Assembly (NCBI GenBank): GCA_024404915.1
Contig: JAKSPJ010000001.1
Span: forward strand, 151,006 to 215,005
DNA: 64,000 nt
Reading direction: 5' to 3'
Origin: Oscillospiraceae bacterium
Lineage (GTDB): Bacteria; Bacillota; Clostridia; Oscillospirales; Ruminococcaceae
Part shown: piece by piece, positions 8,928-16,847 of the stretch
Layout of the letters: each line of letters starts with the position of its first letter
Position numbering within the stretch: the stretch's first letter is position 1
The notes under the pieces: generated by a model
The model's database searches: none
What the model was told of the DNA's origin: nothing
Seen by the model: only the letters and a program-made list of their open reading frames with translations
Position numbers and translations under genes: made by a program

Positions 8928-10124
8928 TCACCGTTTCCAAATGTTGTCTGATACATCCACAGGCAGACCGTCCTCCAGGAAAAATCTCGGAACACGCTCA
9001 CCCACAGCACAGACAACCTCATAGTTGATGGTACCTGTCTGCTCTGCGATTCCGTCAGCTGAGCAAAGCCCGTCTGCATCGCCAAAGACTGTCACAATAT
9101 CCCCTTCATGGATATCGTGGGTGTCTGTAATATCAAGCATCAGCTGATCCATGCACACTCTGCCAATCAACGGACAGAGCTGTTTTTTCACCAGCATTTT
9201 GCAGTGCCCGGAATTGGAACGCCAGAAGCCGTCTGCATAGCCGATGGGCACGGTTGCCACTCTGCGGGGGGAATCTGCCTCATAGGTACGGCCATAGCTG
9301 ACTGTATCCCCCGGCTGAATGGTTTTGATATGGGATACAATGCTTTTCAGTGCCATGACAGGCCGAAGTTCCGGCAATTTTCTGGTTTGCATGGAAGGCG
9401 CAAGGCCATACAGTACCACGCCTGCACGCACCATATCCAGGTGCACATCCGGATAATCCGGGACAACAGGCTTGTCAAAAATGGCTGCGCTGTTGGCACA
9501 ATGCCGCAGTGCAAACTGAATGCCGTAGCATTTCAGCATCTCAATGGCATCAATAAAATTCCGATACTGCTCTGCGGTGAAGGCCTCACCTTCTGCGCCG
9601 TCATCTGCCACTGCAAAATGGGTAAAAATGCCCTCCGGCACCAGGCCCGGCAATCTGCATGCAGCCAGCGCATCCTCCATTTCGGAGTGTCCGTTGCGAT
9701 GCTGGAACCCGATGCGTCCCATACCGCTGTCAATCTTAATATGCATTTTCACCTGTACGCCTTCGCTCTCCGCAGCCTCGGAAAGGGCTTTTGCATAGGA
9801 AAGGGAGTAGACGCACTGGGAAATATTCTGTCTTGCCAGAATTCCTGCGCAATCCGGCGGCGTATAGCCCAGAATCAGAATCGGCAATGTGATCTTCTCC
9901 TGCCGCAGTCCAAGAGCCTCCTCCGGATTTGACACCGCAAGAAAATCTGCGCCCATGGATTCATACAGCTGTGCCAGCCGCACCGCATTATGTCCATAGG
10001 CATTCGCCTTGATGACACAGCAAACCTTTGATTCCTCACGCACTGCCTGACGAATCTGTCTGAAATTCCATGCAGCAGCATCCAGATTGATTTCTGCCCA
10101 GGTTCGTTTTCTCACACCTAACAT
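8928..10124 (-). CDS. alr: Alanine racemase
   Basis: Alr interconverts L- and D-alanine with PLP, supplying D-Ala for peptidoglycan. The 398-aa protein shows the PLP-lysine motif VIKANAYGHN (Lys39) and the second catalytic base in the PIGYADGF motif near residue 275. It is the first gene of the operon alr / membrane-anchored unknown / ung / metF / MetH activator / metH / dtd. The ribosome site GGAGA is about 12 bases from the ATG, slightly far. Confidence 0.96.
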   Translation of the reverse strand: MLGVRKRTWAEINLDAAAWNFRQIRQAVREESKVCCVIKANAYGHNAVRLAQLYESMGADFLAVSNPEEALGLRQEKITLPILILGYTPPDCAGILARQNISQCVYSLSYAKALSEAAESEGVQVKMHIKIDSGMGRIGFQHRNGHSEMEDALAACRLPGLVPEGIFTHFAVADDGAEGEAFTAEQYRNFIDAIEMLKCYGIQFALRHCANSAAIFDKPVVPDYPDVHLDMVRAGVVLYGLAPSMQTRKLPELRPVMALKSIVSHIKTIQPGDTVSYGRTYEADSPRRVATVPIGYADGFWRSNSGHCKMLVKKQLCPLIGRVCMDQLMLDITDTHDIHEGDIVTVFGDADGLCSADGIAEQTGTINYEVVCAVGERVPRFFLEDGLPVDVSDNIWKR

Positions 10125-10232
10125 TTTATATTCAGTCTCCTTCTATGACGATTTCATCTGCATCTCATTCCTGAAAAATGACGCCATTCCATATCTCTAT
10201 TATCATGGCTGATTTTTCCACATGATGCTTTT

Positions 10233-10261
10233 ATTATATCACATCTTTATTTTTTTGTAAA
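10233..10261 (-). promoter_or_regulatory. Promoter of the alr operon
   Basis: Minus strand TTTACA (10256-10261), 17-bp spacer, TATAAT (10233-10238). The 347-bp alr/lysozyme-like intergenic region holds this and a divergent promoter, with nothing else recognisable. Confidence 0.75.
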
Positions 10262-10317
10262 GAAAAATCAGCAGATTCCACGGCAATTCAAATAAAATGT
10301 GGCTCTCTTATTGCATA

Positions 10318-10346
10318 TTGACATATTTTATAAAAAGTGGTATGAT
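10318..10346 (+). promoter_or_regulatory. Promoter of the dockerin lysozyme-like gene
   Basis: TTGACA (10318-10323), 17-bp spacer, TATGAT (10341-10346). It gives a 5' leader of about 120 bases. Confidence 0.8.
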
Positions 10347-10471
10347 ATGAATGCAGGCTATGCCGTCCAAAATGCAGATGATATGTACCGAATCAGCATG
10401 CAGATACAGGGCGGCACCGCAATCATAACGCAGTCTGATGAAGAATGCAGAAAGAAATGTGAGGGGATTTT

Positions 10472-11734
10472 ATGAGAAAAGCAATCACAAAACTGACCGC
10501 CGTGTTCAGCAGTCTGGTACTGCTGGCCACACCAATCCGATTTCCAAAGGTGCATGCTGCGGATATCGCACATGACCCAGGGCGAAATGTGCAGACGGAA
10601 GGCGTAGGCAATCCGTTCAATTTCGGAGAACGCAACACGCCGGAAAATGCATCCACAGCAGAAATCAGAGCAATCAATCACAAGATGACAGTACAGGAGG
10701 TCAAATATGCGCTGTACAAGGAGATTGATGAACACTGGGATCTGATTACTGTTCGCTTTGGACAGACAGATCGTGAAAAGGTTTATGCCCTGTTTCTGGG
10801 CATCGGCACACTGGAATCCACACTGGGCGGAAACGGTGACGGCACCGATATTGAAACCGCATTTTCCGAGGGCTTCGGTGTCAGCTCCGCACACGCCTAC
10901 GGCACATTGCAGACAGCTGTCACCGCCTTCCAGGATCCCGGTTCAAGCTTTATGCAGGAGGAGGACGTGCCGGAAATGGAATGGTACCGCCTGAACGAAT
11001 CCAATTTCTATGACGGCATCATTTCCAATCACATGGGCATCCGCAAAATCATTCACTTTATCCGGCAGGCCATGGTAGACTATAATCTGACAGGGTATCA
11101 GATTGTCAGAGGTGCCCTGAAGGGACATAATACCGGATGGGCAAATTACACAGGGGAAGACGGATACTATGCAAATTACCCGGATGAAGGTGCAGCACTG
11201 GCACAGTGGTACTACGAAGAGGGCCACCTCTATGACAATGTGTTCACATGGACAAAGGCGGAAGCTGCTGCAAAACAGCGTGCAGGCAACCCCTGGGAAG
11301 ACTGGTGGTATGATGTTGAACCCAGCCTGGCGGAGATTACCGCACAGCCGCCAGTGACAACTACCACCACAACAGCCACAACTACAACAACCACTACTAC
11401 AACAACCACTACCACAACAAGCACTACTACTACAACCACTACTACTACAACAGCCACCACTACCACAACAAATACAACAACAACAACCACCACCACTACA
11501 ACAACTGCCACAACCTCCGAGCCAATCGTGGCAGCTGTGAAAGGTGATGTGAACACCGACGGAGGCGTGGACGTGGCAGATGCTGTTTTGCTGGCACGCT
11601 ACCTTTCGGAAGAACCGGATGCTGTCATCAGCGGACAAGGAAAGCGCAATGCAGATTGTGATGATTCCGGCACACTGAACAATGACGATGTCATTCTGAT
11701 TCTGAAAGTTGTTGCACGCATCCTGGAATTCTGA
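10472..11734 (+). CDS. Secreted lysozyme-like protein with poly-Thr linker and dockerin
   Basis: This 420-aa protein has a signal peptide (about 1-29), an N-terminal domain (about 45-290), a linker of almost pure threonine (about 296-350) and a type I dockerin (about 357-420) with two calcium-loop repeats (GDVNTDGGVDVADA and NADCDDSGTLNNDD). In the N-domain, GTLESTLGG with Glu near 115 followed by AYGTLQTA resembles the catalytic Glu plus GLMQ-like pattern of lysozyme/transglycosylase folds. I infer a peptidoglycan- or glycan-cleaving role; no CAZy family is certain. GAGGGG precedes the ATG. The dockerin implies docking to a cohesin, possibly a cellulosome. Confidence 0.8.
   Translation: MRKAITKLTAVFSSLVLLATPIRFPKVHAADIAHDPGRNVQTEGVGNPFNFGERNTPENASTAEIRAINHKMTVQEVKYALYKEIDEHWDLITVRFGQTDREKVYALFLGIGTLESTLGGNGDGTDIETAFSEGFGVSSAHAYGTLQTAVTAFQDPGSSFMQEEDVPEMEWYRLNESNFYDGIISNHMGIRKIIHFIRQAMVDYNLTGYQIVRGALKGHNTGWANYTGEDGYYANYPDEGAALAQWYYEEGHLYDNVFTWTKAEAAAKQRAGNPWEDWWYDVEPSLAEITAQPPVTTTTTTATTTTTTTTTTTTTTSTTTTTTTTTTATTTTTNTTTTTTTTTTTATTSEPIVAAVKGDVNTDGGVDVADAVLLARYLSEEPDAVISGQGKRNADCDDSGTLNNDDVILILKVVARILEF
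11357..11515 (+). repeat. ACN codon repeat encoding a Thr linker
   Basis: About 53 codons are almost all ACA/ACT/ACC, with rare Ala, Ser and Asn codons. Thr linkers are common between modules of secreted cellulosomal proteins and may be O-glycosylated. The repetitive DNA is prone to length change. The reverse strand of this stretch gives a false Val-rich frame. Confidence 0.9.
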
Positions 11735-11745
11735 TAAAACCAGAC

Positions 11746-11783
11746 AAAACACCGAAGAATGCAACGTTCTTCGGTGTTTTGTA
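11746..11783 (+). terminator. Terminator of the lysozyme-like gene
   Basis: A 14-bp stem (ACACCGAAGAA paired with TTCTTCGGTGT, with A/T tracts) starts 12 bases after the stop. Confidence 0.9.
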
Positions 11784-11851
11784 TTATATTCGCATAGGCA
11801 TAGCGTATTTTTTGTATATTTCGACATTTTTCTATTTTTTTTCAAAAAAGC

Positions 11852-11880
11852 TTGACTTTTCTCCATGAATCTGCTATAAT
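11852..11880 (+). promoter_or_regulatory. Promoter of the tRNA-Leu/tRNA-Ser pair
   Basis: TTGACT (11852-11857), 17-bp spacer, TATAAT (11875-11880), 15 bases before the first tRNA. Confidence 0.85.
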
Positions 11881-11895
11881 ATACGAGTAGTGAAT

Positions 11896-11978
11896 GCGAG
11901 TGTGCTGGAATTGGCAGACAGGCACGTTTGAGGGGCGTGTGTTTCGGCGTACGGGTTCAAGTCCCGTCACTCGCACCA
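11896..11978 (+). tRNA. tRNA-Leu, anticodon GAG
   Basis: GCGAGTG pairs with CACTCGC; the anticodon loop TTGAGGG sits on stem CACGT/GCGTG. There is a long variable arm, and CCA is encoded (11976-11978). Confidence 0.93.
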
Positions 11979-11995
11979 CATCAAATCGCATATAT

Positions 11996-12084
11996 GGAAA
12001 GATGGCTGAGCTGGTCTAAGGCGCACGACTGGAAATCGTGTAGGCGTTAATAGCGTCTCGAGGGTTCGAATCCCTCTCTTTCCG
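11996..12084 (+). tRNA. tRNA-Ser, anticodon GGA
   Basis: GGAAAGA pairs with TCTTTCC. The anticodon stem CACGA/TCGTG holds CTGGAAA, and a long variable arm follows. Co-transcribed with tRNA-Leu 17 bases upstream; CCA is not encoded. Confidence 0.95.
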
Positions 12085-12093
12085 CTGAAAAAA

Positions 12094-12125
12094 GGGATTG
12101 TGAACTTCGGTTTGCAATCCTTTTT
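12094..12125 (+). terminator. Terminator of the tRNA pair
   Basis: GGGATTGTGAAC-TTCG-GTTTGCAATCC, with one mismatch, followed by TTTTT. Confidence 0.8.
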
Positions 12126-12135
12126 CATTTGCATC

Positions 12136-12183
12136 AAAAAGAAAGACGGCATTCTCCATACAGTCCGGAGAATGCCGTCTTTC
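12136..12183. terminator. Strong hairpin terminator 3' of the PqqD-like gene
   Basis: GAAAGACGGCATTCTCC and GGAGAATGCCGTCTTTC are perfect 17-bp arms around a 9-base loop. A T-run follows on the minus strand, so it ends the LRR-peptide-PqqD transcript. Confidence 0.85.
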
Positions 12184-12201
12184 TGCAATGGTGCAGGGCG
12201 G

Positions 12202-12465
12202 TTAGTCCTCGATGATGCCCTTTGCACGAAATTTGCTGATGATATTTGCCACATCCCGTTCCACGGTTGGGCGGTCTGCGCCCGTGTATTCGCTCATGAG
12301 CCTGTCCACAATGGCAGCTTCGGTGGTGTCATTTTTCAGACATTCCACGATAACCGCTGCTGTTTCGTTGCTTCTGACAACGCCTTTGAATTCCGTTTCA
12401 TATGTGGAAATCGTGTAGTGCTCTCCCTTGGTAGCGTGGGTAAGAAATCCTGCTTTCAGTTTCAT
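12202..12465 (-). CDS. PqqD-like (RRE-fold) peptide-recognition protein
   Basis: This 87-aa protein fits the PqqD family, a winged-helix fold that binds leader peptides of ribosomally made, modified peptides and presents them to a modifying enzyme. The pattern fits: a beta-rich start, then EFKGVVRSNETAAVIVECL, an IVDRLMSEY helix, and a C-terminal helix ending GIIED. The ATG at 12465 is preceded by AAAGGA. It lies 102 bp after a 44-aa peptide gene, with a strong hairpin between. No radical-SAM or other maturase gene is nearby in the window, which is odd. Family assignment is good; its partner is inferred. Confidence 0.75.
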   Translation of the reverse strand: MKLKAGFLTHATKGEHYTISTYETEFKGVVRSNETAAVIVECLKNDTTEAAIVDRLMSEYTGADRPTVERDVANIISKFRAKGIIED

Positions 12466-12506
12466 GTTGGTTTTTCCTTTCCTATATGATTCGCATAAAT
12501 GCATTT

Positions 12507-12534
12507 CGGCGGACAGCATCGCTGCCGTCCGCCG
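12507..12534 (-). other. GC-rich hairpin between the peptide gene and the PqqD-like gene
   Basis: CGGCGGAC pairs with GTCCGCCG, with AGC/GCT continuing inward past a 3-base bulge. No T-run follows on the minus strand. It is more like an RNA-stabilising or partial-attenuation hairpin than a full terminator, and could raise peptide mRNA over pqqD mRNA. Confidence 0.6.
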
Positions 12535-12567
12535 AGGGATTATTGTGATACCTCATTACCAACCTCT

Positions 12568-12702
12568 TCATTCTTCTTCCACATCACCTTCAGCCAACCA
12601 ACCCGTATTATTTCCACTAGACGAATCATTTGTCAAGATATCTTCTGCCTCAAATTCTGAAAATTCCACATCAGGAGTCACATAACCCTTTTTATTCTCC
12701 AT
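12568..12702 (-). CDS. 44-aa peptide, candidate modified-peptide precursor
   Basis: This short gene starts MENKKGYVTPDVEF, has an acidic middle (EFEAEDILT), a Ser/Asn/Gly-rich stretch (NDSSSGNNTGW) and an acidic end. GGGGGTGG lies eight bases before the ATG, 18 bp after the stop of the LRR gene. Short Clostridial peptides of the form charged start, Y-x-x-P-x-V-E-F, then an I/L-x-T/S segment and small residues are often annotated only as hypothetical. The nearby PqqD-like gene makes a modified-peptide precursor plausible: leader about 1-24, core about 25-44. There is no Cys, so Ser, Thr, Asn, Trp or acidic residues would be the targets. That role is inference. Confidence 0.6.
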   Translation of the reverse strand: MENKKGYVTPDVEFSEFEAEDILTNDSSSGNNTGWLAEGDVEEE

Positions 12703-12720
12703 AATAATCCACCCCCGGTA

Positions 12721-14643
12721 TTAATTGTTTCGGAAATATTCTTTCGCTTTCTGATTATACAGGAAGAAAGCTTTCATTACGTTCTGCAGCGAAGCATTAA
12801 CATCTCTGGAAAGAACTGTATGGCAATACTTCATCGGACTATACTGAATATAACAGCCCTCATTTGCACCGTCATCTCCAAGAGAAATCTCAACCCTGAC
12901 AAACTCGTTCAGGTTCTGTGCAGTAATCCCCTTGATAGACAGTTTAACCTGCTGTCCGGATACTGTCGAAGCAAGAACTACTCCCTTGCTGTCCGTCGAG
13001 AATTTCATTTCTTTATCCGTATCATTCTTAAAATAAAGATTCAATTCCGTCTCTGATTCAAGCGTCAAGGTAGAGCCCGTATAAGAAATATCAGCAGGCA
13101 TTTTCATCACAGCCTTACCATTCAATACCTCTTTCACCATGTCAGCATCTACCACGCTGATATAATCTTCCCCACTGTAATTCGCATCGCCGCCAAAGCC
13201 CGCATTGGCAGGATTCTCAACGTTATAATTAAAATAAGCCTGAGAATATGCGCCGTAGTTGACCATGGCTTCTACAAGACTATATGTCGCTGCAAAAGCT
13301 TCGTTCTGTTCCGTCTTGTATTTTGTGCTCACAGCATCTGCATAGGTCTTAACAGAATAATCATCCAGCTGATATGTATTTTCACCAACATACAGCACAG
13401 CCTTGATGGCATCGCTCATTTCCTTTGCGGCAACCTTGCACTGGAATACATAGGTATTTGCATTGCACTCCTTCTTATTCGCTTCAGCAAGTGTCACCTT
13501 CTGCTCTTTTCCATTCGGCAGAGTGAAAAGCATGTACACATCCTCTGCATTCACAACATCATCGCTCAATTCCGTGTAGTAGTTCACACCAATATTGCCC
13601 TTCAGGCTGAGAGAATGGCCGATGCATTTTACAGCATCCTTATCCTCGTCCTGTACAGGTGAATCATGCTTAATCAGGCGGCCGCAGCAATCGCATTTTC
13701 CTGATATGCCGTTGTACTGGTGATCTACCATCTGGAGTGTCTCGATTTCCGATTCTCCGCAGCCCTCACGGGTACATTTGCGCTCCTGCTCCCCGGTTTC
13801 TGTGCAGGTGGGCTCTTTTGTTGTTACCCATTCACCCCAAACATGGCCGAGGGCTTCGATGGGTTCCTGTGAAGTAAAAATCTCATCACATATTGAACAT
13901 TTCTCGCCTTCAGTAAGGCCTTCCTTTTCACAGGTAGGATCTACGGCATCCAGTTTATCCTTTTCCTCTGGATGCAAATATGAAACTATTATTGTTCCTT
14001 TATTATTTTTTTTCCAGATGTTCTCAGTTTTCTTTATACTACACGGAGCGGTAACGGTAGCGGTAACGCTCACAAGACTTCCGCAGCCGAAAAAAACACT
14101 GTCTCCAATCGTTTCAATATTGGAACTTAATCTTACATATTTAAGATTTGTACAACCATAAAAAGCGTTCGTCTGAATTTCATTCACGGAATCCGGAATG
14201 GTTATTTCTGTAAGGCCTGTACAATATTCAAACGCATTCGTTCCTATTACTTCAACGCTATTAGAAATAGTAACGGATTTAAAATTGTAAGAACCAGAAT
14301 TACTGCATTTGAAAAAACGATTTCCAATTCGAGTTACGCCATCCTCAATTATAACTTTCTTTACGTCCTTGGGCATGTAAGTTCTGATGGGGGATACAGT
14401 TTTATCATAGTCCTCTATCGCTCCCGTGCCACTAATTGTCAAAAGACCATTGTTGTCAAGTGTCCACTTCACATTATCGCCTTGAGCACCACAAGAGCCA
14501 CTGGCTTTAATGGCTGGCTCGCCCTCCTCCGCACTGGCAGTAATTGTATAGCTGCCGATACATTCAGAAACAGACTGCAGGGGTGCGGCACTGCAGATCA
14601 CAGCAAGTGATGCAACCGCCGCAAAGAATTTGTTGAGTTTCAT
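12721..14643 (-). CDS. Secreted BspA-like leucine-rich-repeat protein
   Basis: This 640-aa protein has a signal peptide (about 1-38). A glycine-rich GSCGAQGDNVKWTLD module is followed by LRR_5/BspA-type repeats (SVTISNSVEVIGTNAFEYC pattern, about 85-190). Next are two Cys-rich repeats (DPTCEKEGLTEGEKCSICDE and EPTCTETGEQERKCT types) and a C-terminal region of about 300 residues that I cannot name. There is no dockerin, sortase signal or anchor. Such repeats serve in adhesion or ligand binding in gut bacteria. ATG 14643 has AAAGGAGG six bases upstream. It heads the transcript with the 44-aa peptide and PqqD-like genes. Confidence 0.85.
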   Translation of the reverse strand: MKLNKFFAAVASLAVICSAAPLQSVSECIGSYTITASAEEGEPAIKASGSCGAQGDNVKWTLDNNGLLTISGTGAIEDYDKTVSPIRTYMPKDVKKVIIEDGVTRIGNRFFKCSNSGSYNFKSVTISNSVEVIGTNAFEYCTGLTEITIPDSVNEIQTNAFYGCTNLKYVRLSSNIETIGDSVFFGCGSLVSVTATVTAPCSIKKTENIWKKNNKGTIIVSYLHPEEKDKLDAVDPTCEKEGLTEGEKCSICDEIFTSQEPIEALGHVWGEWVTTKEPTCTETGEQERKCTREGCGESEIETLQMVDHQYNGISGKCDCCGRLIKHDSPVQDEDKDAVKCIGHSLSLKGNIGVNYYTELSDDVVNAEDVYMLFTLPNGKEQKVTLAEANKKECNANTYVFQCKVAAKEMSDAIKAVLYVGENTYQLDDYSVKTYADAVSTKYKTEQNEAFAATYSLVEAMVNYGAYSQAYFNYNVENPANAGFGGDANYSGEDYISVVDADMVKEVLNGKAVMKMPADISYTGSTLTLESETELNLYFKNDTDKEMKFSTDSKGVVLASTVSGQQVKLSIKGITAQNLNEFVRVEISLGDDGANEGCYIQYSPMKYCHTVLSRDVNASLQNVMKAFFLYNQKAKEYFRNN

Positions 14644-14695
14644 ACACGCCTCCTTTATCATTCAGCCAACAAAACATTTAAAAATTCCTTAAAAC

Positions 14696-14724
14696 ATTAT
14701 ATCATCAATTTGATAAAAAGTCAA
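14696..14724 (-). promoter_or_regulatory. Promoter of the LRR-peptide-PqqD transcript
   Basis: Minus strand TTGACT (14719-14724), 17-bp spacer, TATAAT (14696-14701). Confidence 0.85.
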
Positions 14725-14749
14725 GTATATCTTTAAACTTTGAGACATT

Positions 14750-14787
14750 AAACCAAAAAAGAAAGGCCCGCCAGCGGCAAGCCTTTC
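14750..14787 (-). terminator. Terminator of the first GH5 gene
   Basis: On the minus strand GAAAGGC...GCCTTTC is followed by a run of T, 14 bases after the stop codon. Confidence 0.75.
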
Positions 14788-14800
14788 ATATAGTACATCA

Positions 14801-16684
14801 TTACGGAGCAAGCTCCTCGGCTGTAATCATGCGTGCAACAAAGCGCAGAATTTTCACAACATCCTGTGAATTCAGTTTGCCGTCTCCTGTTACATCTGCA
14901 TTCAGCTTTCCTTCTGATGAGACTTCCGCCGTTTTATCCTCAGCCACATAACGGCTGAGAAGCACAGCGTCGGCAACATCCACGGTAGTATCGCAGTTCG
15001 TATTGCCCCAGTCTGCTTGCCTGGCAGACACAGAAGTGGTTGTCTTCGGTGCAGCAGTTGTGGTGGCAGCTGTTGTTGCGGTGCTTTCAACAGGCTTCTT
15101 TGTTGTGGTAACAGCCGGCTGATCGGTTGTTGTCGGAATGATATCCACCCCATTGCCTTCGCCGCCCTGGGACTTCTTTCCGCCGTCCAGGTTGGAGCCC
15201 TCTGTAGAAGCGTAGCTCTTATAGAACTCTGTAAGGGAAAGACCTGTGTTATTGACGCCCAGAGGACGCTGGTGATCCAGACCAATGTACTTTCCGCTGA
15301 CAGAAGTCTGCCACAGCGCTTCCTCAAACAGTGCATACTTGTTTTCTTCCCACACTGCAGAGGTCTTCTGTGCTTCTCTGTCCATGTTGAAACCGGACCA
15401 CAGTCCGCCTGTATCACCGGAGTTGGTATTCAGGCACCAGAATGTGTGATTGATATGATGGTTAATCATGTAGTCACGGAGCAGTGTCATCCATTTCTGG
15501 TTGTCACCGGCATCCATATGGCCGCCCCATTCGCCAATCAGTTCCGGCGCAATGTCCTCGGCATTGATATATGCCCATGTGTCATACCAGTAATCATCCA
15601 GCAGTGTCTGCTCTGTAAAGTCCTTTGCAAACCATGTCTGGTCGTAAACAGAAGGGCCGTAGTCATGCGGGGAATATACAATCTGTGATGTGCCCTGCTT
15701 CGGAACAATCGGATATTCACGGGCACCACGGAAGTTTCCGCCCCACCATGCACCGATATACGGAGAATTATCTCTTCTGTCAGGCATGCCCCAGTAGTCG
15801 CCTGCCATTGCACCGCTCATGGACTGCTCAACGCCCTCAATAAAAATCAGTGCATGGGGGTTCACATCCAGAATGGCCTCTGCACACTTTGTTGCAGCAT
15901 ATGCCCAGTTATTTTCATCGGTGGAGCCATCCCATTTTGCAGCTTCGTCACCCTCCTGGCCCTTACCATGGGGCTCGTTCTTCAGGTCAAAACCAATCAG
16001 TGTATCGTCATTCTTGTATTTATCAGCCATCCATGCCAAAGATTCAATCCAAGACTCTGTGGTAACACCGGCCTTTCCATACCACAGATTGTAGTTGTGA
16101 CCACTGTTATCCGTATGGGGGCTATGGATATCAATAAATGCCTTAATGCCGTACTTTTTGCACTTGCCCAGAATGACATCAAAGATTTCTTCGGAATTCT
16201 TCACCGTCTTTCCGTCTTCCTTGACAAAATCGATATTGATTTTTCCATAGGTGCCTGCCTTGATAATGCCGCCGTTGCCGTCATCCTGATCCACCGGAGG
16301 ATTATAGGATGCCTGGACGCTTCCCACAGGGTTCGGCTTGCCATTCATCCAGGAGAGAATCAGTTCTGTGGAAATAGGGAAACGAATAACATTAATGCCG
16401 CGGTCTGCAACCTCACTGAGCAGATCGTCGCAGTCCGCAGACCACAGATAATGAGGCAGTGCCTCATTACAGTTCAGGCCAAACCAGTTTGCGCCGGTCA
16501 GCCAGACTTCATTGCCGTCCTTGTCATAAAGGCGGCTTCCCTCTGCATGAAGCCAGTCGTCATTGCCGTCATCCAAAGCATAGGATGTGATGGTGTCACC
16601 GCCGATACTGCCAGCATAGCCATTCGTACCGGCAATGGTGATGAGTGCTGCCAACCCGATGGACAGCAGGTGTCTGTGTTTCAT
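14801..16684 (-). CDS. Secreted GH5 glycoside hydrolase with dockerin (copy A)
   Basis: This secreted enzyme probably cuts beta-1,4-glucan (endoglucanase type). In 627 aa: signal peptide (about 1-25), GH5 domain (about 40-500), Thr/Pro-rich linker (about 520-560) and type I dockerin (about 563-627). The acid/base Glu lies in GFDLKNEPHG (Glu237) and the nucleophile in ELIGEWGG (Glu385). The dockerin has two calcium loops (NTNCDTTVDVADA, NADVTGDGKLNSQD). It is a close paralogue of the next gene. GAGGGG precedes the ATG. A palindromic GTTTCAGC site lies 40-85 bp upstream. GH5 subfamily and exact substrate are not provable here; mannan is a less likely alternative. Confidence 0.92.
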   Translation of the reverse strand: MKHRHLLSIGLAALITIAGTNGYAGSIGGDTITSYALDDGNDDWLHAEGSRLYDKDGNEVWLTGANWFGLNCNEALPHYLWSADCDDLLSEVADRGINVIRFPISTELILSWMNGKPNPVGSVQASYNPPVDQDDGNGGIIKAGTYGKINIDFVKEDGKTVKNSEEIFDVILGKCKKYGIKAFIDIHSPHTDNSGHNYNLWYGKAGVTTESWIESLAWMADKYKNDDTLIGFDLKNEPHGKGQEGDEAAKWDGSTDENNWAYAATKCAEAILDVNPHALIFIEGVEQSMSGAMAGDYWGMPDRRDNSPYIGAWWGGNFRGAREYPIVPKQGTSQIVYSPHDYGPSVYDQTWFAKDFTEQTLLDDYWYDTWAYINAEDIAPELIGEWGGHMDAGDNQKWMTLLRDYMINHHINHTFWCLNTNSGDTGGLWSGFNMDREAQKTSAVWEENKYALFEEALWQTSVSGKYIGLDHQRPLGVNNTGLSLTEFYKSYASTEGSNLDGGKKSQGGEGNGVDIIPTTTDQPAVTTTKKPVESTATTAATTTAAPKTTTSVSARQADWGNTNCDTTVDVADAVLLSRYVAEDKTAEVSSEGKLNADVTGDGKLNSQDVVKILRFVARMITAEELAP

Positions 16685-16724
16685 AATGATTACCCCTCTC
16701 GTTTTTGCATAATGCTTATATTAC

Positions 16725-16768
16725 GCTGAAACAGAACTCAGTACCCATTCCTGTTTCAGCGCTGAAAC
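16725..16768 (-). promoter_or_regulatory. Candidate operator: three GTTTCAGC half-sites upstream of GH5 copy A
   Basis: A perfect 16-bp palindrome GTTTCAGCGCTGAAAC spans 16753-16768, and a third half-site lies at 16725-16732 next to a weak -10-like TAATAT. The GC-GC centre resembles LacI-family operators. The regulator is not in the window. No matching site is seen before copy B. Confidence 0.55.
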
Positions 16769-16780
16769 CTGACATTCATG

Positions 16781-16830
16781 GAAAACCGCACAAAGTAATC
16801 CTTTTGCTGTGCTGCATTGCTTTGTGCGGT
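16781..16830 (-). terminator. Terminator of GH5 copy B
   Basis: ACCGCACAAAG...CTTTGTGCGGT are perfect 11-bp arms; TTTTCC follows on the minus strand. It begins 17 bases after the stop. Confidence 0.7.
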
Positions 16831-16847
16831 GTATCCCAAATCATTTG

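Noticed and set aside
11230..11556. Val-rich reverse-strand open frame over the Thr linker
   Set aside because: It is the antisense of the ACN repeat, with no ribosome site and no homology; a composition artefact.
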